Shown here piece after piece: positions 1 through 7,566 of a stretch of DNA of 64,000 nt. The stretch lies in NCBI GenBank assembly GCA_021772025.1, contig JAETNT010000007.1:1-64000 (forward strand), given 5' to 3'. Position 1 is the first letter of the stretch. Each line of letters opens with the position of its first letter. Source of the stretch: Enterocloster bolteae (lineage in GTDB: Bacteria > Bacillota > Clostridia > Lachnospirales > Lachnospiraceae). The position numbers were made by a program, and so were the translations under genes. A model generated the notes under the pieces. That model saw only the letters and a program-made list of their open reading frames with translations, ran no database searches and was not told the origin of the DNA.

Positions 1-120
1 CAAGCAACGGGGCATCAAGCTTGCAGCGCTGCAGAGCAGCGGGGTATTTGACCCTCGCGGCAGTCGCCAAATGTGCATGCGAGCATGCCCACTTGGCTCG
101 TTGCTCGCGGAAATAAAGCT
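1..120. repeat. Palindrome-dense non-coding segment at the left edge
   Basis: This stretch contains no convincing gene. It is packed with short perfect palindromes: GCAGCGCTGC near 27, GCATGC twice around 79-92, and further GC-rich inverted pieces. It is much richer in GC than the genes nearby. It looks like part of a dispersed intergenic repeat that may continue left of the window. No transposase is visible. Confidence 0.45.
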
Positions 121-151
121 TCCTGCTTTGCAGTTCTTCTATGATACAAAA

Positions 152-196
152 AGGGGATGGGGCAAAATGAAATAAAGCTTCATTTTGCCCCGTCCC
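152..196 (-). terminator. Rho-independent terminator of the sugar-acid operon
   Basis: Read on the minus strand, a GGGACGGGGCAAAATGAA arm pairs with TTCATTTTGCCCCATCCCC, followed by TTTTT. The hairpin begins at the stop codon of the epimerase gene, so the operon ends here. Confidence 0.9.
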
Positions 197-909
197 TAAT
201 TCTGTTTCATCTCTCTAATTATCCTTGTCTCTAAGCCCTTTTTACACATGGCGTCGAACCTTTTACAGGCTGAAACAATCCCGTCAGGCTGGTTAAATAC
301 TGTAAAAATTCCGGTAACGATCACATTAGCCCCCTGGCAGATGCAGGGAATCAAATGCTCACAGGTCATGGCTCCGTCTACATTAATCAAAAAATCCTTT
401 CCAACCCGTTTTCTTACTGCATCCAATATTCCAACCCGTTTCACTGTCCTGGGCATAAATTTCTGACCGGCAAATCCAGGCTCCACTGCCATCAGCGTTA
501 CCATTTCCACCAGATCTGCATAAGGTTCTACCACTTCCACCGGCTGGGACGGATTGATCACCACCCCGGGACGGATATTTGCCGCCCGAATTTTGTCGAT
601 CACTCTGATAGCAAACGGGGTGCTGTCCACATGGAAGCTCAGATAGTCCACCTTAGCCTCTGCCATAGGTTCTACATAAGCCGTAGGATCGGTCACCATC
701 ATATGCACATCCAGAACAATATCCGGGTATTCCTGCCTCAGATCTTTTAAAAAACGCAGCGGAAAGCACAAGTTGGGCACATAATTCCCATCCATCAAAT
801 CGATATGTAAAAAATTCACCCCAGCCGTCCGAAGTTCCTCCACATCTTCTCGGATATGAAGCGTGTTACAGTTTGCCAGTGACGGGGAATTAATCACAGC
901 AGAATTCAT
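196..909 (-). CDS. Ribulose-phosphate 3-epimerase family protein
   Basis: This is a 237-residue TIM-barrel epimerase of the ribulose-phosphate 3-epimerase family, which interconverts pentulose or hexulose phosphates at C3 using a divalent metal. Visible signatures are HIDLMDGNYVPN (residues 35-46), DVHMMV and, near residue 176, NVDGAM; these carry the usual His/Asp metal ligands. The N-terminus is divergent from housekeeping Rpe, and the gene is the last of a TRAP-transporter operon, so a specialised substrate (an allulose-6-phosphate-like ketose phosphate) is plausible but inferred. The start is supported by a GGGAGG site, and the first 20 bases overlap the end of the upstream isomerase gene, suggesting translational coupling. 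Confidence 0.85.
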   Translation of the reverse strand: MNSAVINSPSLANCNTLHIREDVEELRTAGVNFLHIDLMDGNYVPNLCFPLRFLKDLRQEYPDIVLDVHMMVTDPTAYVEPMAEAKVDYLSFHVDSTPFAIRVIDKIRAANIRPGVVINPSQPVEVVEPYADLVEMVTLMAVEPGFAGQKFMPRTVKRVGILDAVRKRVGKDFLINVDGAMTCEHLIPCICQGANVIVTGIFTVFNQPDGIVSACKRFDAMCKKGLETRIIREMKQN

Positions 910-1789
910 GATTTCCCTCCCATACGCAATTTCTTTCCATTACTGCCCGGGTGGTCTCATAGGCCTGATTTACCACCCACTCCGGGCTCCTTTTCCAGTG
1001 CTCCGGACGAAATGTTTCAACAGAACACATTCCAGTATAGCCTGCCTCTTTCAGCACTCCAAAAAACCTGTCTATATCTACTGCTCCCTGCCCCGGAAAA
1101 CACCTCTTCTCCTGGGCCCGTTCCTGCTCCGGCACATCATCCGCACTGTTGACGTGAACGGCAAAAATCTTGTCTTTCTCTACTGTCTTTATTTCTTCAT
1201 ATTCATTTTTCCCATTGTAGAGGAAAATATTGTACGCATCAAACACATAACCCACATTATCCAGTGAAACTGCCTCCACAATCTGCCTGGCATGTTGAAT
1301 ATTCCTTACAGATGAACGCGGAAAACCTACCAGTTCAAAACACAGGTTCATCTCGTATGCCCCGGCTATCAATCCCAGCTCTCTCAACATGCGAATACAG
1401 TTTTCATCCCGCTCCGTTTCTGTTCCCGGAAAAGGGATATAATTGGGCCCGTCCAAAAACGGGGGAACTACAATCATGTGATGATTTCCAATACGCTTTC
1501 CAATCTCACAGGCAAATAAAAACTGTCCCAGGAGAAATGTCTGCCGTTTTCTGTCATCATCCTTTCGCAAAAATTCCGGATACAGATAAAGAGCATTAAA
1601 TGCATGGGGCTTTAAATGATGGGATGCAAAAAATCCAGCCAGTTCTTCCACCTTATGTTTTCTTAAATACTCCATCAGCATGTCCAGCCGAATCTCGATA
1701 TAATCAAACCCGGCCAGTTCGCACAATTTCAGATCCTTTTCCAGTGTCGAACATCCCAGTCCGCAGGCCTCGTTAAATGATATGTACAT
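890..1789 (-). CDS. Sugar phosphate isomerase/epimerase (AP endonuclease 2-like TIM barrel)
   Basis: This 299-residue protein belongs to the xylose-isomerase-like TIM-barrel superfamily that includes IolE, IolI, hydroxypyruvate isomerase and tagatose/psicose epimerases. Metal-binding-type residues can be seen in CFELVGF, FDAYNIF, AVHVNSADD and the C-terminal MCSVETFRP. It sits between an IolB-like isomerase and an Rpe-family epimerase in the TRAP operon, so it probably isomerises an intermediate of the imported sugar acid. The exact substrate cannot be read from the sequence. It starts 9 bases after the upstream gene, with a GGAGGC ribosome site overlapping that gene's stop region. Confidence 0.8.
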   Translation of the reverse strand: MYISFNEACGLGCSTLEKDLKLCELAGFDYIEIRLDMLMEYLRKHKVEELAGFFASHHLKPHAFNALYLYPEFLRKDDDRKRQTFLLGQFLFACEIGKRIGNHHMIVVPPFLDGPNYIPFPGTETERDENCIRMLRELGLIAGAYEMNLCFELVGFPRSSVRNIQHARQIVEAVSLDNVGYVFDAYNIFLYNGKNEYEEIKTVEKDKIFAVHVNSADDVPEQERAQEKRCFPGQGAVDIDRFFGVLKEAGYTGMCSVETFRPEHWKRSPEWVVNQAYETTRAVMERNCVWEGNHEFCCD

Positions 1790-1798
1790 TGCTGCCTC

Positions 1799-2599
1799 CT
1801 ATTCTGCCCGTTCCGGGAATAGCTTCACATCCTTCTCCTCCAGCCATGCATGTTTTTCATCTGTCCGGTAAAGAATATCTCCTCCATTATCCTGAAGCCG
1901 CTGCGTCCACATAATGTACCCGGCATATCCGGGAGCAGTGGCCTGAGAATGAAGCTGTCCGCCCGGATTGCAGGTAACGCTCCGGTTCACTACCTTGATG
2001 GCTTCACTTCCGAACTCTGAGAATCCATAGCCCTGATCCGGCAGAAATTTATAATAGTAAATCTCCGGCTCCTGATGCAAATGAGGTGGAAAGCAAGCCC
2101 AACTGCCTGGGAAGTTCACCACTTCCCCACAAAACAGATTGGTTTCCGGACACACGGTCCGGTTGAAAAATTCCCGCTTAATCCTTTTCACCCTTCCTCC
2201 CAGCTTTTCTTCATCTACAATTCCTGTGAAAAACAAATCTTTTGGACGATACAGCTTATTTGCAAACTGTTTTTCATTGAGGGTATTGGCCACGTTGATT
2301 TCCGCTTCCTTAGAAAGAGCTGTCACTCTCACCCGGGTGCCGCTATGGACATGCAGTACATAGGGATCATCTGTAAAACAGCTTTTCCTCTCCACCGTCT
2401 CCGTCTCGCCGTCCCACTCCAGACAAACCGTTCCGCAGTTTAAGCAAAACACGTACTCCTCACCTGTGACAATCTCAAATATTTCTTTTTCTTTTAAATA
2501 AATCACGCCAAATTCGGAATCCATCATCTCGGGGTTTTTCTTTCTGCTGACATATTGATTCACGGTCCCTTCAATGGCTCCTCTTATCACCTTTATCAT
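1799..2599 (-). CDS. IolB/KduI-like cupin isomerase (5-deoxy-glucuronate isomerase family)
   Basis: The 266-residue product resembles 5-deoxy-glucuronate isomerase (IolB) and KduI, bicupin metal enzymes that turn an uronic-acid-type aldose into a ketose. The C-terminal cupin has PPHLHQEPEIYYYKF with candidate metal ligands His173, His175 and Glu179, and a later His217 in GGQLHS. Length fits the family (about 270). The N-terminal half is less conserved, so the substrate may differ from that of the inositol pathway; no other iol genes are in view. An AAAGGATGG ribosome site supports the start. A palindromic repeat separates it from dctM. Confidence 0.75.
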   Translation of the reverse strand: MIKVIRGAIEGTVNQYVSRKKNPEMMDSEFGVIYLKEKEIFEIVTGEEYVFCLNCGTVCLEWDGETETVERKSCFTDDPYVLHVHSGTRVRVTALSKEAEINVANTLNEKQFANKLYRPKDLFFTGIVDEEKLGGRVKRIKREFFNRTVCPETNLFCGEVVNFPGSWACFPPHLHQEPEIYYYKFLPDQGYGFSEFGSEAIKVVNRSVTCNPGGQLHSQATAPGYAGYIMWTQRLQDNGGDILYRTDEKHAWLEEKDVKLFPERAE

Positions 2600-2633
2600 G
2601 GCAAACGTCCATCCTTTACTATTTTGTTAATAT

Positions 2634-2725
2634 GTAACAGTTTAGACAGGGCATCTTCTTGCCCGAATGAGCCGGGCAAGGAGTATCGAATATCCATCCA
2701 ACTCCCCTGCCGTCTGAACTGTTAC
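2634..2725. repeat. Palindromic dispersed repeat, copy 1
   Basis: Terminal inverted repeats GTAACAGTTTAGAC (2634-2647) and GTCTGAACTGTTAC (2712-2725) enclose an inner hairpin built from CTTCTTGCCCG and CGGGCAAGGAG. Related copies occur at 36698, 41803 (fragment) and 41931. The right end overlaps the stop codon of dctM. It looks like a MITE or REP-like element without coding capacity. Confidence 0.75.
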
Positions 2726-4023
2726 GTCAATATTGCTGGCAGCCATGTTCCTATTTCCGGTACCAAACACAGCAGGATTAAACAGCCAAACAATGGAATG
2801 TAAAAAGGGAGCATAGCCTTGACCATTCTTTGAAAACTGATTTTTGCTGTATCGGCTATGACAAACAGGCACACGCCAAAGGGCGGGGTACACAGGCCAA
2901 TCATCAGATTTAACACCATAACCAGTCCAAAATACAGGGGAGCAATCCCCATTGCTGTGGCAGCAGTTAACAGTACCGGGCCAAACACCAGAATCGCCGC
3001 AATGCTCTCCATAAAGCATCCGATAATCAGCAGAGCAATATTGACAATCAACATGAAAATAGTTGGGTTTGTCGTCACACCTGCCAGCCACTCAGCAATG
3101 GCGTTGGAAATGCCGCAGCGGGCCAGCACCCATCCGTAAAATGCAGCTGCCGCCGTCACAAAACCGATAGAAGCCGTATCCCTGACCGTCTCTTTTAATA
3201 TGTTCCACAATTTTTTTACAGTCATTTCATGGAATACGAAAAAGGAAACAAACAGAGCATATACCGTAGCCACTACTGCTGACTCTGTGGTGGTAAAAAA
3301 TCCGGTCCAAATCCCAGCCAGTAAAATCACCGGAGTCATCATAGGGATCAATGCCTCCCAAAAAGCAATCCCGCACTCTTTCAGCGTAGGAAATGGCATC
3401 TTTGGATAGTTTCGCCTTTTTGCCACTGCATATATAATGGCCATCATAGACAATGTCATCAACACACCGGGGATCACGCCTCCTAAAAACAAAGCTCCTA
3501 CCGAAACGCCAGAGATGGTTGAATACATAACCATGGGTACAGACGGCGGAAAAATTGGTCCTATGGTAGAAGAGGCCGCCGTCACGCCTGCTGAAAAATC
3601 CACATCATATCCATTACTTTTCATAGCCTCAATTTCAATCTGTCCCAAGCCTGCCGCATCAGAGACAGCTGTCCCTGACATGCCTGCAAACAGCAGAGAG
3701 GCCAAAACGTTGGCATGTCCCAGACCTCCGGGCATCCATCCAACCGCCACATTGGCAAAATGGAAAATCCTCTTTGTTATGGAAGAACCATTCATAATTT
3801 TGGCTGCCAGAATAAACAGCGGAATGGACAGCAGCAGAAAATTTTGCAGGCTGCTGGTAAGCTTTAGAGGCATTGCAATCAGCTGAAACCAGGCTGCAAC
3901 ACTTCCCATATTTATAATAAATCCCACACATCCAATAACACAAAGGGATATTCCTACCGGTACTCCCAGAGCCAAAAGTACAATAAGACCCACTGTTAAA
4001 ACCAGCGCTACGATTTGATACAT
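2722..4023 (-). CDS. dctM: TRAP transporter large permease DctM
   Basis: The 433-residue hydrophobic protein is the 12-helix large permease of a tripartite ATP-independent periplasmic (TRAP) transporter, which uses a sodium gradient to bring in organic or sugar acids. Family features include the opening hydrophobic GVPVGISL segment, GMSGTAVSDAAGLGQIEIEAM and the PPFGVCLFV motif near the C-terminus. It follows dctP and dctQ in the same orientation. The stop codon lies inside the terminal repeat of a palindromic element, so the last few residues may have been set by that insertion. Confidence 0.93.
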   Translation of the reverse strand: MYQIVALVLTVGLIVLLALGVPVGISLCVIGCVGFIINMGSVAAWFQLIAMPLKLTSSLQNFLLLSIPLFILAAKIMNGSSITKRIFHFANVAVGWMPGGLGHANVLASLLFAGMSGTAVSDAAGLGQIEIEAMKSNGYDVDFSAGVTAASSTIGPIFPPSVPMVMYSTISGVSVGALFLGGVIPGVLMTLSMMAIIYAVAKRRNYPKMPFPTLKECGIAFWEALIPMMTPVILLAGIWTGFFTTTESAVVATVYALFVSFFVFHEMTVKKLWNILKETVRDTASIGFVTAAAAFYGWVLARCGISNAIAEWLAGVTTNPTIFMLIVNIALLIIGCFMESIAAILVFGPVLLTAATAMGIAPLYFGLVMVLNLMIGLCTPPFGVCLFVIADTAKISFQRMVKAMLPFYIPLFGCLILLCLVPEIGTWLPAILT

Positions 4024-4048
4024 GTCTCTGCCTCCTTTTAGCTATATC

Positions 4049-4071
4049 GGCACGCGCCGCTGCGCGTCGCC
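4049..4071. other. GC-rich hairpin in the dctQ-dctM intergenic region
   Basis: ACGCGC (4052-4057) pairs with GCGCGT (4062-4067), extended by GGC/GCC with one bulged base. It lies in the roughly 90-base gap between dctQ and dctM and may stabilise mRNA or set the relative expression of the two subunits. No U-run follows, so it is not a clear terminator. Confidence 0.5.
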
Positions 4072-4113
4072 TGCCAGTTCATCAAAACATATTCCAGTTG
4101 TGAAACTTACGTC

Positions 4114-4596
4114 TCACAAGCGTTCTTTCTTCTTTTTTGTTAGATACTTCCTTGTATGCATAATCTTTGCATAAATCATAAATACGGTTCCCATCAGCAT
4201 AACCAGATACAGATATCCGTATGTGAGCCATTCTACCGTAGGAATTGCCGCCGTCCACTCTGACAGCATCCGGTCATAACAGCCATAAGCCAGGGTTACC
4301 AAAAAGAAATAGGTACAGATATCCCCCAGAACGTTAAATACCATCGTTACGCCCGGACGCTTGTGAAACAGTTCCTTTACCATGGTTACAACCATCTGGC
4401 CATCCTCATAAATCAGAATCGGCATGCCTAAAAACACGATTATCAGAAACATGGCCCGCCCAATCTCAACCGTCCAGGTGGCCGGAATATGAAAAATCAT
4501 ACGCGCTAATATTTGAAACAGTACAGAAAATGCAAGGATACAAAGACACACGGAACAAATATTTTCCAGACAAGAAAGCAATCTTTTTATCATCAT
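4114..4596 (-). CDS. dctQ: TRAP transporter small permease DctQ
   Basis: This 160-residue protein has four hydrophobic segments, as expected for the small TRAP permease that forms a membrane complex with DctM. The WTVEIGRAMFLIIVFLGMPI region and a polar loop followed by further helices match the DctQ pattern. The start at 4596 (ATGATG) is preceded by an AAGGAAG ribosome site. It lies between dctP and dctM, the canonical order, and probably shares their transcript. Confidence 0.9.
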   Translation of the reverse strand: MMIKRLLSCLENICSVCLCILAFSVLFQILARMIFHIPATWTVEIGRAMFLIIVFLGMPILIYEDGQMVVTMVKELFHKRPGVTMVFNVLGDICTYFFLVTLAYGCYDRMLSEWTAAIPTVEWLTYGYLYLVMLMGTVFMIYAKIMHTRKYLTKKKKERL

Positions 4597-4626
4597 TCTC
4601 TTCCTTTCATATCAGGCTTCTGCTGC

Positions 4627-5712
4627 TTACTGAGTATTATTTATCAAGTCCAGAAGTCCCGGCTTCCAGTTATCATGATTATACTTTTCAACAACGGGAG
4701 CTGCCAGCTCCATAAATGCCTGGTTATCCGGCGTTACGACTTCCATGCCTTCCTCCTGGCATTTTTCAATATAAGTTACATCCGGATCCGGATATTCTCC
4801 TGCAACCTTTTCAGCAGCATCCTTCCATGCCGTATCAATCAACTGCTGGTCTTCTGCAGTCAGCGTATTAAACCACTCCTCAGAGGTAATATATCTTGCC
4901 AGAGTAAATATATGTGAAGATAAAATCAGATACTTCTGAGCCTCGTAATATTTATAGGAATAGATTGTCTCCGGCGGATTCTCCTGAGCATCTACTGTTC
5001 CCGTTTTCAGCGCCATATAAAGCTCTGCAAAATCCACTATGGTTGGAGATGCACCAAATGCTTCAAATACAGCGACACGAACAGGAATGGACGGTAAACG
5101 GAATTTCAATCCTTTCAGATCATCCGGCGTCGTAATTTTCTTGTTCGAGGTCATCATCCGTGCGCCTCTGTAAAACCAAGCTGAGGTAATAATTCCTGAC
5201 TTTTCCTGGACTTCTGAAAAAAGCTGGTCTCCATGAGTGTTCAAAAAGTTCTTAAAGTGTTCTACGTCTCGAAACAGATACGGAGCCTCTAAAATAGAAT
5301 ATTCTGGCGCATAATATTCAAAATCCTCGCATCCCAGAGCGCCCATCTCTATGGTACCCGCATGGACGCCTTCCGATACCTCTCTGGCGCCTCCAAGGGC
5401 TCCGCTTGGATGAATTACTACTTTAATTCTTCCGCCGGAAGCGGTTTCTATATTATTCTTAAATTCCTCCATTACCTGATGAACCGGCCCCTCTGGCGCA
5501 AAGGTAGACGCAACGTTAATGGTATAGGATTTTCCTTCTGTCGCTGCCGCTGGTTCTTCTTTCCCCGGACCGTCTGCCGGTTCTTCTGCAACAGAATTTA
5601 CCGGTTCAGAAGCAGGCGCTGATGATGTACTTTTTGCTCCGCTTCCGCCACAGGCCGCCAGGGAAAGCATCATCGATGCGGTTAAAACAAAAGCCGTTAA
5701 TTTTCTCTTCAT
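4627..5712 (-). CDS. dctP: TRAP transporter solute-binding lipoprotein DctP
   Basis: This is the extracytoplasmic substrate receptor of the TRAP system. The better start is the third in-frame ATG at 5712, because GAGGAGG lies 9 bases upstream; that gives 361 residues beginning with a lipoprotein signal (MKRKLTAFVLTASMMLSLAAC, lipobox LAAC). After a Ser/Pro/Glu-rich linker the DctP fold follows, with FRLPSIPVRVAVFEAFGASP and an AELYMALKTGTVDAQENP segment that contains ligand-contact positions typical of sugar-acid or dicarboxylate receptors. Being first after the regulator, it is probably the most highly expressed gene in the operon. Confidence 0.93.
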   Translation of the reverse strand: MKRKLTAFVLTASMMLSLAACGGSGAKSTSSAPASEPVNSVAEEPADGPGKEEPAAATEGKSYTINVASTFAPEGPVHQVMEEFKNNIETASGGRIKVVIHPSGALGGAREVSEGVHAGTIEMGALGCEDFEYYAPEYSILEAPYLFRDVEHFKNFLNTHGDQLFSEVQEKSGIITSAWFYRGARMMTSNKKITTPDDLKGLKFRLPSIPVRVAVFEAFGASPTIVDFAELYMALKTGTVDAQENPPETIYSYKYYEAQKYLILSSHIFTLARYITSEEWFNTLTAEDQQLIDTAWKDAAEKVAGEYPDPDVTYIEKCQEEGMEVVTPDNQAFMELAAPVVEKYNHDNWKPGLLDLINNTQ

Positions 5713-5779
5713 GAAATTCATCCTCCTCATTAAATAGTAGTTTTCTCTTACCCCAAACAGATTTGTTTTTGATACTGTT

Positions 5780-5808
5780 ATATTAACATGTTAGCATGTC
5801 ACTGTCAA
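5780..5808 (-). promoter_or_regulatory. Promoter of the TRAP operon with palindromic operator in the spacer
   Basis: On the minus strand TTGACA (5803-5808) and TAATAT (5780-5785) are 17 bases apart. The spacer holds the perfect palindrome TAACATGTTA and a wider ACATGCTAACATGT near-palindrome. This is a good position for the adjacent GntR regulator to repress, although binding is inferred. Confidence 0.6.
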
Positions 5809-5871
5809 TAGAAAAGTAGAATTTCACTGGCCATTATTATAATTCCGTCTTATAAACCGTACTATACTAAA

Positions 5872-5896
5872 ATGGCGGGACTCCCGATCCCGCCAT
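5872..5896 (-). terminator. Hairpin terminator after the GntR gene
   Basis: ATGGCGGGA pairs with TCCCGCCAT; on the minus strand it is followed by a short TTTTAG tract. It separates the regulator from the TRAP operon promoter. Confidence 0.65.
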
Positions 5897-5911
5897 CAAA
5901 CATTTTTCTAT

Positions 5912-6601
5912 TCAACTATGTACAAAATAGTCCGGCCATCGCACTAGAGCAATTTCCTGATAAGATTGCAATTCATGGATATGGTGCTTTAACAAACTTG
6001 CAGCCCCCTCTGCATCATTCCTGGAAACGCTGCTAATCAGCTCCTCATGCTCCTTAACAATTCCATCGCCCCGTCCCTCTTCCTTAGATGTGATCAGGCG
6101 AAGCCTGTCATAATGGCCGTTCATCTTCCTGATGAGGGAAGCCGCCAGCTCTCCATTGGTATCTGCAAATTCCATCTGGTGAAAACAGTTATCTAATTCC
6201 AGAAATTTTACATAATCCTCCGTCTTTAAAGCCGCGTACTGATCCTTTATCATTTCTTTCATAGTTTCCAGGGTCTTTTGGGATGCTCTCTTTGCAAACA
6301 CACGCATATTTTCCACTTCAAGCGCTTCCCGGATAAACCATTCCTGATATACCCGGTTAAAGTCAATTTTTGATACCACTGTTGCTTTCTGCGGCGATAT
6401 CTCCAGCAAGCGTTCCTCCTGAAGCTGGATAAACGCCTCCCGCACAGGCGTCCTGCTGAGATTCAGCCGGGTCGCTGTATCCTGCGTACTGATTACCGTT
6501 CCCGGCTTTAATTCCATACTCACAATTTCATTCCGAAGCGTCTGGTACGCCTGTTCCCGCACACTGTTTACTACCACAACATACTGCCGTTTTTCACCCA
6601 T
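5912..6601 (-). CDS. GntR-family (FadR/FCD type) transcriptional regulator
   Basis: The 229-residue protein has an N-terminal winged helix (AYQTLRNEIVSMELKPGTVI then LSRTPVREAFIQLQEE, about residues 18-65) and an all-helical FCD ligand-binding domain, where acidic effectors commonly bind through a metal. FCD regulators usually sense the sugar acid or carboxylate whose uptake they control. It lies immediately upstream of the TRAP operon on the same strand, and a palindrome in that operon's promoter is its likely operator. A promoter with 17-base spacing lies upstream at 6636-6664. Confidence 0.9.
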   Translation of the reverse strand: MGEKRQYVVVVNSVREQAYQTLRNEIVSMELKPGTVISTQDTATRLNLSRTPVREAFIQLQEERLLEISPQKATVVSKIDFNRVYQEWFIREALEVENMRVFAKRASQKTLETMKEMIKDQYAALKTEDYVKFLELDNCFHQMEFADTNGELAASLIRKMNGHYDRLRLITSKEEGRGDGIVKEHEELISSVSRNDAEGAASLLKHHIHELQSYQEIALVRWPDYFVHS

Positions 6602-6635
6602 AGCTGTTCAATTCCTTCTTACTTGATATGCTTGC

Positions 6636-6664
6636 ATTTTAGCACAATTAGAAAAAAGCTACAA
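6636..6664 (-). promoter_or_regulatory. Promoter of the GntR gene
   Basis: The minus strand shows TTGTAG (6659-6664), a 17-base spacer and TAAAAT (6636-6641), placed 35 bases before the start codon. Confidence 0.55.
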
Positions 6665-6725
6665 GTTCAAAGTTTTGTACCAGCACATAAATCCCAAACC
6701 CTAAAAACTATTAACTGCGGAAGTT

Positions 6726-7508
6726 TTATACTCCTCCATACTTTTCCATTATAATTTTTCCTATTATTTCAGTTTCTCTAATAGTTCTACCTGTTGTTTT
6801 AACTACAACACCATATCCTTTATCTGTCCAAGGTAAAACAATCTCAATCAACCCATCTTCACGTATCTTTTTAATAAATTTTCGCTCAAAAGAATTAAAT
6901 GGCAACGAATTAATTATACCTATTACATAAGGACATCTGAGTAACCGTTTTGAAAACTCTGTTAACACATCGACTCCATGGTCACTTCTTAAAGATATTT
7001 TTTTATCTTTAACTTCCAAATCACTTTCTACCAAATCCGGTTCTTCACATAGTTGTATCTGTGGAATATGTAAATCAACATGTTGCTTTATGCAAATGTT
7101 TCTAACTGCATTAATATCGCCATCTTTTGTGATATTAATAAATGCATCTTTCCAGTCAGAATCGTAGATACTTAAAGCGGCCGAACTCAATATAACAGCT
7201 AATGGCAAGCCTATACACGATCTGCCGTTATAAAGCCACTCATGCATTAAGTATTCATCTTGCTCATTTTCTACTATTTCAGATTCATACGGAGAACGAA
7301 AAAAAGAAAAATAAAAATTTCTTATATTCAGAAAGTCTGGCATGCCTTGAATCATCTCATGTAATTTTTGATTATTTATGGGAGCAATTCTACATGTTGT
7401 AATGTTATATTTTCGCAGTGCCTGGTATACTTGGACAAAAGTTACTACAGAATCTTTGTTTATATCCTTTCTTCCATTTATGGACAATTCATTAAAAAAC
7501 AAATCCAA
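6726..7508 (-). CDS. Unknown protein, third gene of a putative defence cassette
   Basis: I do not recognise this 260-residue protein with certainty. It appears to start with TTG at 7508, with CCTCCC complement (GGGAGG) about 12 bases upstream. No signal peptide or membrane helix is visible. The C-terminal third, from about residue 170 (LRSDHGVDVL, LRCPYVIGIINSLPFNS, IEIVLPWTDKGYGVVVKTTGR), is the part that looks most conserved and could be the functional domain. It follows the AAA ATPase gene by 58 bases and shares its AT-rich composition, so it is probably transferred and expressed with it. The function is unknown; a role as effector or accessory factor is only inferred from position. Confidence 0.6.
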   Translation of the reverse strand: MDLFFNELSINGRKDINKDSVVTFVQVYQALRKYNITTCRIAPINNQKLHEMIQGMPDFLNIRNFYFSFFRSPYESEIVENEQDEYLMHEWLYNGRSCIGLPLAVILSSAALSIYDSDWKDAFINITKDGDINAVRNICIKQHVDLHIPQIQLCEEPDLVESDLEVKDKKISLRSDHGVDVLTEFSKRLLRCPYVIGIINSLPFNSFERKFIKKIREDGLIEIVLPWTDKGYGVVVKTTGRTIRETEIIGKIIMEKYGGV

Positions 7509-7566
7509 TTTCTTTTGTTTCCTCCCTACAGTTTATCACATCTGTAATATTCAAAATTTTCATACG

